Assembly: GCA_030692055.1 (NCBI GenBank)
Contig: JAUYCY010000101.1
Coordinates: 1 to 57,512 of the forward strand
Reading direction: 5' to 3'
DNA length: 57,512 bases
From: Candidatus Omnitrophota bacterium
Lineage (GTDB): Bacteria; Omnitrophota; Koll11; Duberdicusellales; 4484-171
Shown: positions 31,789-39,756 of the stretch, one piece after another
How the letters are laid out: each line of letters starts with the position of its first letter
Position numbering within the stretch: position 1 is the stretch's first letter
Program-made: the position numbers and the translations under genes
Notes under the pieces: model-generated
What the model was told of the DNA's origin: nothing
Database searches by the model: none
Seen by the model: only the letters and a program-made list of their open reading frames with translations

Positions 31789-32000
31789 GCGCTGTTGCAT
31801 AATGCACCAGCGCCTGATTAGACCCCTCCTTTAAAGGATTAGGAAGGTCTATCCTTTAGGATTACAATGATTAAGAAAACCTGCCTGCCGGCAGGCAGGG
31901 ATTCCAATGATTGAAAACATTAACAATCTTAATCACTGGAATCAAGTTTTAATCGCTGAAATCAGGGGCTGTTGCGTTTCGCAACAGCCCCAATAACAGC
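31789..32000. repeat. GGCGCTG hairpin, GATTACA repeat and inserted 20-bp palindrome
   Basis: GGCGCTGTTGCATAATGCAC with CAGCGCC (31790-31815) repeats 20242-20268. Then gattacaatgattaagaaaa, the exact palindrome CCTGCCTGCCGGCAGGCAGG (31880-31899) and gattccaatgattgaaaac. The copy at 20270 has the same flanks without the palindrome. It ends with GGGGCTGTTGCG-tttcg-CAACAGCCCC (31967-31991), a hairpin of 10 bp without a T-run. Confidence 0.85.
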
Positions 32001-32008
32001 AGATAAAA

Positions 32009-32668
32009 ATGAATTTATTAGCATTGGATAGTTCCTCGGAAAATATTTCTTTAAGCATAATGCATAAGGATAAGATTTTAGTAGATTTTAACCGGCGCAT
32101 GAACTTAGGCGCTTCAAGGTTACTGTTCTATTTGGATAAATATTTTAAAGAATTTTCTCTAAGCTTAGAAAGGTTTGATGCTTTCGTTGTGGGCTCTGGC
32201 CCGGGTTCTTTTACGGGGCTACGCATATCTTTTAGCATTATTAAAGGTTTTGCGCTAGCGCTAGGCAAACCGGTGATTAGTATAGGAAGTTTTTTATCGC
32301 TTGCCTATCCATTTAGGAAACAGCGCTGCAAAATCGCTGTTATTTCTGATGCGCGTAGGAATCTAATATACGGTGCTTCATTCGCGATAAAGAACGGCAT
32401 ATTTAAAAAAGAAGCTATAGAGGGGTTGACCACCGTGGAAAAATTCATAAAAAACAAAAATGATTATTTTTTTGTAACTTACGACGAAGCCTTAAGAAAT
32501 AAAATAATGAATTCATATTCAGGATTAGAATTTTGTCCAGAGAATGTTTACCCCAGGGCAGAGTATCTTTTAGAATTAGCGCAAAGCCGTTATATTGATA
32601 AGGATTTTACACCCATTGATAAGTTGGAGCCGTTATATTTACATCCTAAAACGTGCCAGATCAAATGA
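32009..32668 (+). CDS. tsaB: tRNA threonylcarbamoyladenosine biosynthesis protein TsaB
   Basis: 219 residues, ASKHA fold. LLALDSSSENISLSI at the start, VGSGPGSFTGLRISFSIIKG (about 67-86), the TsaB fingerprint, and VISDARRN later. It is the non-catalytic partner that binds TsaD and TsaE in t6A synthesis. A short repeat separates it from tsaE. Confidence 0.92.
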   Translation: MNLLALDSSSENISLSIMHKDKILVDFNRRMNLGASRLLFYLDKYFKEFSLSLERFDAFVVGSGPGSFTGLRISFSIIKGFALALGKPVISIGSFLSLAYPFRKQRCKIAVISDARRNLIYGASFAIKNGIFKKEAIEGLTTVEKFIKNKNDYFFVTYDEALRNKIMNSYSGLEFCPENVYPRAEYLLELAQSRYIDKDFTPIDKLEPLYLHPKTCQIK

Positions 32669-32707
32669 GACTACGACTTTTAGAGCTGAAAGTGAATAAA
32701 AGTCGTT

Positions 32708-32908
32708 TAGCCGAATTTGACCCCACACCCAGATAACTTGGTGTGGTGAATAAGCTCTGTAGAAAAGAGGACAGTAGACCTCATATCGTAAGGTAGCGTA
32801 ATGAACCGCTGGGTGTGGGGTTCAATTCGTAGACGCTTGTAACAAGCAAGAATGATGGACGCTATGATACTTGACATTTTCAATGTCAAGTATCATCTAC
32901 TCATTGAA
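32708..32908. repeat. Modular palindromic element, copy B (tagcc ... ctcattgaa)
   Basis: Arms ACCCCACACCCAG (32720-32732) and CTGGGTGTGGGGT (32808-32820), then TTCAATTCGTAGACG, a small GCTTGT-AACAAGC stem and a 15-bp perfect hairpin (32864-32878 with 32882-32896, loop TTC), then CTCATTGAA. It matches copy A (8017-8208) in ends and arms only. The alr start codon begins two bases after the element. Confidence 0.85.
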
Positions 32909-32910
32909 TT

Positions 32911-34041
32911 ATGTTTAGACCATTATGGATAGAGGTAGATTTAAAAGCGTTACGGCATAACTTCAAAACGATTAAAAAGATCGTTAGCAGCAAAACTAAA
33001 ATTGTCGCAACCGTAAAGCAGTATGCTTATGGCCATGGGTTGGTTCCGGTAGCAAGAGAATTATCGCGTTTAGGAGTAAATTCATTTGGTGTAGGGAGCA
33101 TAGAAGAGGCAATTACCTTACGGGATAATGGTTTTACCGAGCCTATCTTAGTTTTGACAACAGTATTCGCTCGATACGCTCATAATTTTATCAAATACCA
33201 AATAACTCCTACCGTTGTTGATATAAAATTTGCTAGAAAACTAAATAAGGAGGCGCTAGATAGGGATATTATATTTCCTATCCATGTTAAAATAGATACA
33301 GGTATGGGTAGGTTAGGGGTGCACTACGAAGATGCCCACGAGTTTATTAAGAAACTGCGCAAGTTAAAAAATATTACTCTCGAAGGTATTTTTACGCATT
33401 TTCCGGTTGCAGATACAGATCCAGAATTTACAAATTCTCAGATAGATATTTTTAATAAATTCATTGCTAGATTACACCGTGAGGGCATAACGTTTAAATA
33501 TTGCCATAGCGCAAACAGCATTGGCCTAATAAACTATCCTAGTTCGCATTTCAACATGGTCAGGCCCGGCCTTATACTTTACGGGATTAAACCTTTGGCG
33601 GATATTGATTCTAAATTAGAGCCTGTCCTTACGCTTAAGTCAAGAATCGTCTTTATCAAGAAAATCAAGAAAGGAACAAGCGTAAGTTACGGTAGAATTT
33701 ATATTGCCGAAAAACCCACCTTAATTGCAACAATAGCTATAGGTTATGCGGATGGTTACCCTTGGGCGTTATCAAACTGCTCCAAAGTAATTATCAGAGA
33801 CAGAATTTTTAATGTAGTCGGCAAGGTTTGCATGGATCACATTATGGTAGATTTAGAAGACAGAATAGATATCAAGATAGGCCAAGAAGTAATTTTGCTC
33901 GGTAGAAGTAAAAATGTAGAAATAGCAGCAGAAGATCTAGCGTCTTGGGCAAAAACCATTCCTTATGAAATTGTCAGCCGTCTTTCGCTTAAAATCCCAC
34001 GGATTTACAAAAACCCCACACAAAATTCGCATAGCGCATAG
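32911..34041 (+). CDS. alr: Alanine racemase
   Basis: A 376-residue fold-type III PLP enzyme. The PLP lysine lies in ATVKQYAYGHGL (family: VKANAYGHG; the usual Asn is replaced), HVKIDTGMGRLG, MVRPGLILYG and the second-domain VSYGRIY with IAIGYADGYP (catalytic Tyr region). It makes D-alanine for peptidoglycan. The C-terminus (QNSHSA, TAG) is encoded by a cgcatagcgc repeat, so the repeat sets the stop. ATG 32911 has no ribosome binding site. Confidence 0.93.
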   Translation: MFRPLWIEVDLKALRHNFKTIKKIVSSKTKIVATVKQYAYGHGLVPVARELSRLGVNSFGVGSIEEAITLRDNGFTEPILVLTTVFARYAHNFIKYQITPTVVDIKFARKLNKEALDRDIIFPIHVKIDTGMGRLGVHYEDAHEFIKKLRKLKNITLEGIFTHFPVADTDPEFTNSQIDIFNKFIARLHREGITFKYCHSANSIGLINYPSSHFNMVRPGLILYGIKPLADIDSKLEPVLTLKSRIVFIKKIKKGTSVSYGRIYIAEKPTLIATIAIGYADGYPWALSNCSKVIIRDRIFNVVGKVCMDHIMVDLEDRIDIKIGQEVILLGRSKNVEIAAEDLASWAKTIPYEIVSRLSLKIPRIYKNPTQNSHSA

Positions 34042-34097
34042 GGCATAGCGCTAAGCGTTTCTACATTTACGCTATGCGCTTGGCGCTTTGCGCTATG
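34027..34097. repeat. Palindromic element, cgcatagcgc family, at a convergent gene end
   Basis: Left arm CGCATAGCGCATAGGGCATA and right arm TACGCTATGCGCTTGGCGCT with a short loop. It overlaps the end of alr and lies between alr (+) and lptG (-), where such a hairpin could end transcription from both sides. Confidence 0.8.
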
Positions 34098-34111
34098 CAA
34101 ACACTTGCTAT

Positions 34112-35206
34112 TTATTTAATGAGGATGAGGCCGGCGACGCCAAAAGTGATGAAGAATAATGGGGCAAGCCAAGGGGAAAGAATTGGCAGTATAATTCCAC
34201 CCTTACCCAAGGCAATGGAAAAAAACATAAGGCTATAGTAACCAAAGTCAGCCATTATACCTAAGCCTAAAGAAGAAAACGCCGCCCTTCTTTTTTTTAT
34301 TTCTAAGGCGAGAGGTAGAATTCCAATAATGATGAAGAAATGCGACAGGGGTTCTACAAATTTGCGGTGATAATCAACAACTAAATTAGATAATTTATCG
34401 TAAGCTTTTACTTTTTTTAGCTGCCGTATTTCTTTTCTTAGATTTTTTAAAGAATTAGAAGAGAGCATAAAAAAAGAACTCTTCTTTAATAACAATGCTT
34501 CAGGTTTTTCTTCCAACGGAATTTCTTTCTTTTTCCAGTAGGTTGGGGTGCCGCTTATATTGCCGATAGCATTCAGCTTATACTCTATAACATCGTTTCC
34601 CTGCCATTTATTTTGTTCGTATGTTATACTTCTACATATTGTTTTTTTAATAATATCGTTATTTTGGTCTTCCTGAAAAATCATTGCGTCTTGCATAGTT
34701 TTCTTTCGCGGCAATAATTTACCTATAAAAAAAATCATATCACCTGAAGAAAAAGCAATATTCGTTTCCTCTGAGCTAGATGAGAAATTTTTCTTAATAA
34801 AGTGGACTTTTATTTGTTCAATCTTTTTTTGCGAGCCAAGAAGGAACTTCTCTTGTATAAATAAGGAAAGAAACGAAATACATATAGCAAAAAATATTAT
34901 CGGAAACGATAACCTCGCGATGCTTATCCCCGAGGCACGCATGCTTAAAACTTCGTTATGACGGTTTAATTCCCCAAAAGTATAAAATACGCCTATGGGA
35001 AGAGAAAAAGGGCTAACAGTCAAAAATATTAAAGGCAACATATTGAGGTAATACTCTATCACAATCGCAGCCGGCGGTTTTGTCTTTAATATATCAGACA
35101 GGGTGTATGACAGGTCTATAACAAAATAAAGGCAGATGAATATCAAAACAATAAATATATAGCTATAGGCAATATTTTTTAGGATATATTTATCTAAAAT
35201 GCGCAT
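34112..35206 (-). CDS. lptG: Lipopolysaccharide-export permease LptG-like
   Basis: 364 residues of the YjgP/YjgQ family: a membrane segment at each of about 10-35, 55-80 and 100-120, a periplasmic beta-jellyroll region (about 125-265), and three C-terminal membrane segments. EVLSMRASGISIARL near residues 80-95 is the cytoplasmic coupling helix that meets LptB. Its start overlaps the end of the preceding gene by 17 bases. I call it LptG by position as the second gene of the pair; F and G cannot be separated with certainty. LptB is not in the window. Confidence 0.85.
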   Translation of the reverse strand: MRILDKYILKNIAYSYIFIVLIFICLYFVIDLSYTLSDILKTKPPAAIVIEYYLNMLPLIFLTVSPFSLPIGVFYTFGELNRHNEVLSMRASGISIARLSFPIIFFAICISFLSLFIQEKFLLGSQKKIEQIKVHFIKKNFSSSSEETNIAFSSGDMIFFIGKLLPRKKTMQDAMIFQEDQNNDIIKKTICRSITYEQNKWQGNDVIEYKLNAIGNISGTPTYWKKKEIPLEEKPEALLLKKSSFFMLSSNSLKNLRKEIRQLKKVKAYDKLSNLVVDYHRKFVEPLSHFFIIIGILPLALEIKKRRAAFSSLGLGIMADFGYYSLMFFSIALGKGGIILPILSPWLAPLFFITFGVAGLILIK

Positions 35207-36281
35207 TTTTAAAAATCAGAAATCCCCCTATTAGAAGAACAACGATATTAGGAATCCACATTCCCAAAAGTGGCGTAAGCATATGGTATTCAATTAAAGT
35301 TTCAGCGGGGGTAAATAATAGGAAGTAAATAAGAGCAGTAAAGGCAGCAATGCCAAAGTTGATAGATTTTTCGCGGTGGCGTACCAGAAGCGATACGCCA
35401 AACCCTAAAATTGTAAAAGTAAAAATAGAAAAGGAAAAGCTTATCCTTTTGTGAAGCTCTGCAAGCAGTTCTACGGCATCTATTCCCATCTTTTTTAAAT
35501 ATTTTATTTTTTCTCTAAGTTCTTTAATACTCATATCAGCAGGTTTTTTGTCTACTTTAACCGCCTTTTTATCCGCAATGGGAATATCTATAAAAAATAC
35601 TTCAAAATTGAGCCTGTAGAGTTCTTTCTTATCGCCAGCGGCACTCTCGTCGCGAAAGCCGTTTTCAAGTTTCATTTTTAAATTATTCTTATCAATAGCA
35701 AATTCTCCTTTTTTTGCATAAGTAACTTTGCTTACGCTATCCTTTTCGTTGATTTCATATATAAATACATTTTTAAGTTTATTTCCCTCTTTATCTGAGA
35801 CGCGGATGATATAATTTCCGAAGCCTTCCAGAAATACCCCGGGTTCGATAAGGCTTGCGATATTTTTAGAATATATATTTTTTATTTGTGTACGATAACG
35901 GTAATGAAAATAAGGGTCTATTTTGGCATTAAGAATATAAAGAAAAAGAGTTAGGATGAATCCAATAATCAAAAAGATATTTAGTAGCTTAAAGGAAGAA
36001 ATACCAGCTACATTTATAGCAATTATTTCATTGTCTGAGATAATTCTACCCATGCATAAAAGGATACCGAAGAGAAAAGAAAAAGGCAAGGTGTAACGCA
36101 AGAGATTCACCAGATAAGGAGAGCATATTTTTATAGCATCTACAATATTTACTCCTTTTCCTATCACCAGTTGCGATGCCATCATTATATTGACAATAAG
36201 CATAAGCAGGCTTGTAAATAGTAAAGTAAAAATGAAAGTGGTGAGAAAATCTTTGAGGATATAATTTCTTATGATTTTCAT
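35190..36281 (-). CDS. lptF: Lipopolysaccharide-export permease LptF-like
   Basis: 363 residues with the same plan as its neighbour: TM segments near 12-35, 55-75 and 100-118, the coupling helix DNEIIAINVAGISSFKLL, a periplasmic beta-domain, and three C-terminal TMs (about 275-360). LptF and LptG form the inner-membrane part of the LPS bridge, so the cell should have an LPS-bearing outer membrane. It overlaps comFC by four bases (ATGA). Confidence 0.85.
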   Translation of the reverse strand: MKIIRNYILKDFLTTFIFTLLFTSLLMLIVNIMMASQLVIGKGVNIVDAIKICSPYLVNLLRYTLPFSFLFGILLCMGRIISDNEIIAINVAGISSFKLLNIFLIIGFILTLFLYILNAKIDPYFHYRYRTQIKNIYSKNIASLIEPGVFLEGFGNYIIRVSDKEGNKLKNVFIYEINEKDSVSKVTYAKKGEFAIDKNNLKMKLENGFRDESAAGDKKELYRLNFEVFFIDIPIADKKAVKVDKKPADMSIKELREKIKYLKKMGIDAVELLAELHKRISFSFSIFTFTILGFGVSLLVRHREKSINFGIAAFTALIYFLLFTPAETLIEYHMLTPLLGMWIPNIVVLLIGGFLIFKNAHFR

Positions 36282-36991
36282 TGTGTTTTAGATAAAGTGA
36301 TTACTGTTACTATTTGTGCCCCCTTTTCTTTAAGGGCCCAAGCGCACTCACTGATAGTTGCTCCTGTCGTAAAAATATCGTCTACTAAAATAATTTTTTT
36401 ACCGCTAACATTATTTTTAGCCAAGAATGCATTTTTGACGCTTTCTTGACGCTTTTGTCTCTCGAGTTTTGTTTGCGAAACCCTTTCGTTCTTTTCATAG
36501 ATTATATCATCTTTAAAAGGAATTTTGAAATAATTTGCTAATGATTTTGCCAGTAGCGCCGCTTGATTATAGCCCCTGTCTCTTAGTTTAGCGTGGTGCA
36601 TAGGGACAGAGGTAATGTCAGCGTAAGAAGAAAAATCAAAACCTATTTTTAAAAAAAACTGTAACATCACAGACGAAAAAAAATCAATAAGGCAATCATA
36701 ATTTTTATATTTAAAGAGGTGTATTAAGCTTATCATGGGTTCTTTATAGCTCGTCACGCTTATAATTCTATCATACGCAAATGTCTTTCCCATGCACTGT
36801 TTGCATAATCCCGTTTTATTATTCTCAATTTGTTTTGAGCAAAAGCGGCATAGCGGAGGATAAAGTAATTCTATTTTTTCTTGGCAACTTTTGCATAGAT
36901 ACCCCTTGCTTATTTTTTGTTCGCAATAAAAACACAACGATGGTAGGAATATATCTTTTGCCGCTTTCATATATTTTTCTAACATAGGCAT
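36278..36991 (-). CDS. comFC: ComFC-like phosphoribosyltransferase-domain protein
   Basis: 237 residues: N-terminal zinc sites of CxxC type (CFYC, CKSC, CRFC, CKQC within residues 20-70) and a C-terminal phosphoribosyltransferase domain with the PRPP loop IILVDDIFTTGATI (about 203-216). In transformable bacteria ComFC helps to take up DNA. The next in-frame ATG (36985) is an alternative start. First gene of the comFC-lptF-lptG unit. Confidence 0.88.
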   Translation of the reverse strand: MPMLEKYMKAAKDIFLPSLCFYCEQKISKGYLCKSCQEKIELLYPPLCRFCSKQIENNKTGLCKQCMGKTFAYDRIISVTSYKEPMISLIHLFKYKNYDCLIDFFSSVMLQFFLKIGFDFSSYADITSVPMHHAKLRDRGYNQAALLAKSLANYFKIPFKDDIIYEKNERVSQTKLERQKRQESVKNAFLAKNNVSGKKIILVDDIFTTGATISECAWALKEKGAQIVTVITLSKTQ

Positions 36992-37037
36992 TATTGTAAG
37001 CCTTTTTTATTCGCTTGTAAACGGGATTTAAAAATAT

Positions 37038-37084
37038 TTGACAAAAATATAGATAGCTTTATAATAGTTTACCAAATAGGTATA
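37038..37084 (+). promoter_or_regulatory. Sigma70-type promoter and possible Rrf2 operator upstream of the iscR-like gene
   Basis: TTGACA (37038-37043), 16-base spacer, TATAAT (37060-37065) is a near-consensus promoter. Directly after it lies TTTACC-AAATA-GGTATA (37068-37084), an inverted repeat with TACC/GGTA arms, placed over the expected start site, a typical place for autorepression. Between it and the gene (37086-37250) are a tccgcc/ggcgga fold-back and nothing else I recognise. Confidence 0.6.
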
Positions 37085-37172
37085 CTATCCGCCTTCGCTA
37101 AAAGGCACCTATAACTTTTAGCGAAGACCCGCCGGAGTTTTTCTTAAAGAGTATCAGGCTTCGGCGGATTTC
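37085..37172. repeat. tccgcc/ggcgga fold-back in the Rrf2-gene leader
   Basis: TATCCGCCTTCGCTAAAAGG (about 37086) faces CTTTTAGCGAAG and GGCTTCGGCGGAT (about 37155). If transcribed, it puts a long hairpin into the 5' leader of the regulator. Confidence 0.6.
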
Positions 37173-37258
37173 GTTAAGGCATTGATTTTATAAATGGACA
37201 TATAGCATTTAGATTGCGTAAGGGCGTATATATGTTGGGTTTGTATTAGTGGTGCTCA

Positions 37259-37666
37259 ATGTTTAATTTTACGACTGCTCTTAGTTATGGCTTACGATTG
37301 TTACTTAATTTAGCCTTAGAGGGTAAACGGCCGAAACAGCTTAAGAAAATAGCCAAAGAAGAGAATATCTCTTTACCCTATCTTAGAAAGCTTATACCCT
37401 CTTTGGAAAGAGCTGGTTTTATACGTAGCTTAAAAGGCCCGGGAGGAGGATTTATGCTTACGCGTAAACCATCTCAGATACCGCTTCTAGGGGTGATTAA
37501 TATTTTAAGTAAAGATAGAATGCGGCATTGCCTTAAAGATCCTGTATCTTGCCTGCGCCGTCAAGATTGCTTAACAAGAGATTTATGGGAAGAAGTGCAT
37601 AAAAAAACTGAAGGGATATTTAGAAATAAAACATTAGAAACAATAATCAGCAAGAAGAATAAGTGA
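37259..37666 (+). CDS. Rrf2-family regulator, IscR-like
   Basis: 135 residues: a winged helix-turn-helix (about 8-65; YGLRLLLNLAL, ISLPYLRKLIPSLERAGFI, RSLKGPGGGFMLTR) and a cysteine cluster C-x6-C-x5-C (HCLKDPVSC, RRQDC; about 90-103), the [2Fe-2S]-binding set of IscR. It heads the iscS-nadA-iscU run, so cluster-dependent autoregulation is the natural guess. The stop precedes the iscS start by one base. Confidence 0.88.
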   Translation: MFNFTTALSYGLRLLLNLALEGKRPKQLKKIAKEENISLPYLRKLIPSLERAGFIRSLKGPGGGFMLTRKPSQIPLLGVINILSKDRMRHCLKDPVSCLRRQDCLTRDLWEEVHKKTEGIFRNKTLETIISKKNK

Positions 37667-37667
37667 A

Positions 37668-38825
37668 ATGGTTTACTTAGATTACAATGCTACTACTCCT
37701 TTAGATGAGAAGATATTAGCCAAGATGAGGCTGTATCTTACCGATATTTACAGTAACCCTTCTTCGGTTTACCGTTTTGCGCAAGTCGCACGAAAAGCCG
37801 TGGAGGATGCGCGTCAAGATGTCGCCCAATTGCTTTGTGCTTCGGTTGATGAAATAATTTTTACTGCCGGCGGAACAGAATCAGATAATACAGCAATTAA
37901 GGGAATCGCATGGCATTATCAAAATAAGGGCAAGCATATTGTTACATCGAAGATAGAACATCACGCAGTTTTAAATCCATGTAAGTTCCTGGAGAAACAC
38001 GGATTTGAATTAACTTATATCAATGTAGACGAATACGGTATTATTGACTTAGAACAATTAAAGAAAAGCTTAAGAAAAGATACAATTTTAGTTTCTATTA
38101 TGTATGCTAACAATGAAGTGGGTACCATCCAGCCCATAAAAGAAGTAGGGAGAATTTGTCGGGAAAACGGAACTTATTTCCATACTGACGCGGTACAAGC
38201 CGTAGGAAAAATCCCTATAGACGTTAACGATTTAGGTATAGATTTATTATCGCTTTCTGCCCATAAGCTGTATGGGCCTAAAGGAGTGGGGGCATTATAT
38301 GTTAAGAAAGGTATAAAGTTTGAGCCGTTACTTCACGGTGGTCAACATGAGAAGAATAGGCGCGCAGGAACAGAAAATGTAAGTGGTATTGTCGGCTTAG
38401 GAGAAGCTGCGAGAGTTGCTAAAGTCGAGATGGCAAACGAAGAGGAAAAAATAAGATTACTGAGAGATAAACTAGAGCAGGGTATTAAGGATAGAATACC
38501 TGAAGTTAAAATTAATGGGCATCCCAAGGATAGATTGTATAACACTTTGAATGTTTGTATACGATACATAGAGGGCGAAAGTATTTTAATCAATTTAGAT
38601 TTTGAGGATATATGCGCCTCCAGCGGTTCAGCTTGTACTTCCGGTTCACTAGAGCCGTCGCATGTTCTTCTAGCAATGGGCATACCTCATGAGGTTGCCC
38701 ACGGATCGTTACGTTTTAGCTTAGGAAAATATAATACCGATGAAGATATAGAAAAAGTTTTAAAAGTATTGCCTGGGATAGTAGAAAAGCTAAGGAAAAT
38801 GTCTCCTTTTTGGAATAAAAAATAA
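37668..38825 (+). CDS. iscS: Cysteine desulfurase (IscS/NifS type)
   Basis: 385 residues, class-V aminotransferase fold. PLP lysine in LLSLSAHKLYGPKGVG, catalytic Cys in ICASSGSACTSGSLEPSHVL (about 320-333), substrate Arg in the GSLRFSLGKYNT block. It delivers sulfur to IscU and to the thiolation enzymes; MnmA and LarE are encoded downstream. The catalytic loop is of the long, IscS-like type. Confidence 0.95.
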   Translation: MVYLDYNATTPLDEKILAKMRLYLTDIYSNPSSVYRFAQVARKAVEDARQDVAQLLCASVDEIIFTAGGTESDNTAIKGIAWHYQNKGKHIVTSKIEHHAVLNPCKFLEKHGFELTYINVDEYGIIDLEQLKKSLRKDTILVSIMYANNEVGTIQPIKEVGRICRENGTYFHTDAVQAVGKIPIDVNDLGIDLLSLSAHKLYGPKGVGALYVKKGIKFEPLLHGGQHEKNRRAGTENVSGIVGLGEAARVAKVEMANEEEKIRLLRDKLEQGIKDRIPEVKINGHPKDRLYNTLNVCIRYIEGESILINLDFEDICASSGSACTSGSLEPSHVLLAMGIPHEVAHGSLRFSLGKYNTDEDIEKVLKVLPGIVEKLRKMSPFWNKK

Positions 38826-38838
38826 TATACTTACGACT

Positions 38839-39756
38839 ATGAAAAAAGATAAGCAAATTTTAATTGACGATATTTTAAAACTAAAAAATCAAAGGAAGGC
38901 GACTATTTTAGCCCACAACTACCAAATTCCTGAAATACAGGATTTAGCTGATTACGTAGGCGATTCTTTGGAATTATCAAAGACTTCAAAAAATATAGAT
39001 TCATCTTTCTTAGTTTTTTGCGGCGTAAAATTTATGGCAGAAACCGCAAAGATTCTTTCGCCAAACAAAAAAGTACTTTTACCTGTCCCGGCAGCGGGGT
39101 GCCCTTTAGCCGATACTATACAGGAGCATGAACTTCTGGGTTTAAAGTCAAAATACCCCGATGCTTGGGTAGTAAGCTATGTTAATACTTCTGCCCGGAT
39201 AAAAGCGTTAAGCGATGTTTGTTGTACTTCAAGCAATGCCATAGCCGTTGCCAGGAACGTGCCTTCGAAACGGATAATTTTTGTACCTGATAAGAATTTA
39301 GGCTGGTGGGTACAAAAGAATGTACCCGATAAAGAAATAATTACTTGGGAAGGATTTTGCTATGTGCATGAACAATTTACCTTAGAGGAACTAGACGAGG
39401 CTAAGAAAATATTTCCTGAAGCAGAAGCATTGGTGCATCCCGAATGCCGTAAGGAAATATTAGAGAAAGCCGACTTTGTCCTTTCTACGGCAGGGATATT
39501 AAAACGCGCAAAAGAATCCGAAGCTAAACAATTTATCATAGGCACAGAAGAAGGGCTCATCCATAAGTTAAAAAAGGAAAATCCCGGAAAAGAATTCTAT
39601 TCTTTAGGCAGAGCAAAAATCTGCGTTAATATGAAAAAAACCACTTTAAACGAACTTTTACAATCTCTGGCTAAGGAAATTTATGAAGTAAATTTAAAAA
39701 ATGAAATAATTGAGAAGGCACAAAAAGCTTTAGAAAGAATGGTGACTTATGTCTAA
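38839..39756 (+). CDS. nadA: Quinolinate synthase
   Basis: 305 residues with the three conserved cysteines of the [4Fe-4S] enzyme (in VFCGVKFM, DVCCTSSNAI, and VHPECRKEI) and the AHNYQIPEIQDLADYVGDSLELS opening. It condenses iminoaspartate and DHAP to quinolinate for NAD. It lies between iscS and iscU and overlaps iscU by eight bases, so its cluster source is made from the same transcript. nadB and nadC are not here. Confidence 0.95.
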   Translation: MKKDKQILIDDILKLKNQRKATILAHNYQIPEIQDLADYVGDSLELSKTSKNIDSSFLVFCGVKFMAETAKILSPNKKVLLPVPAAGCPLADTIQEHELLGLKSKYPDAWVVSYVNTSARIKALSDVCCTSSNAIAVARNVPSKRIIFVPDKNLGWWVQKNVPDKEIITWEGFCYVHEQFTLEELDEAKKIFPEAEALVHPECRKEILEKADFVLSTAGILKRAKESEAKQFIIGTEEGLIHKLKKENPGKEFYSLGRAKICVNMKKTTLNELLQSLAKEIYEVNLKNEIIEKAQKALERMVTYV

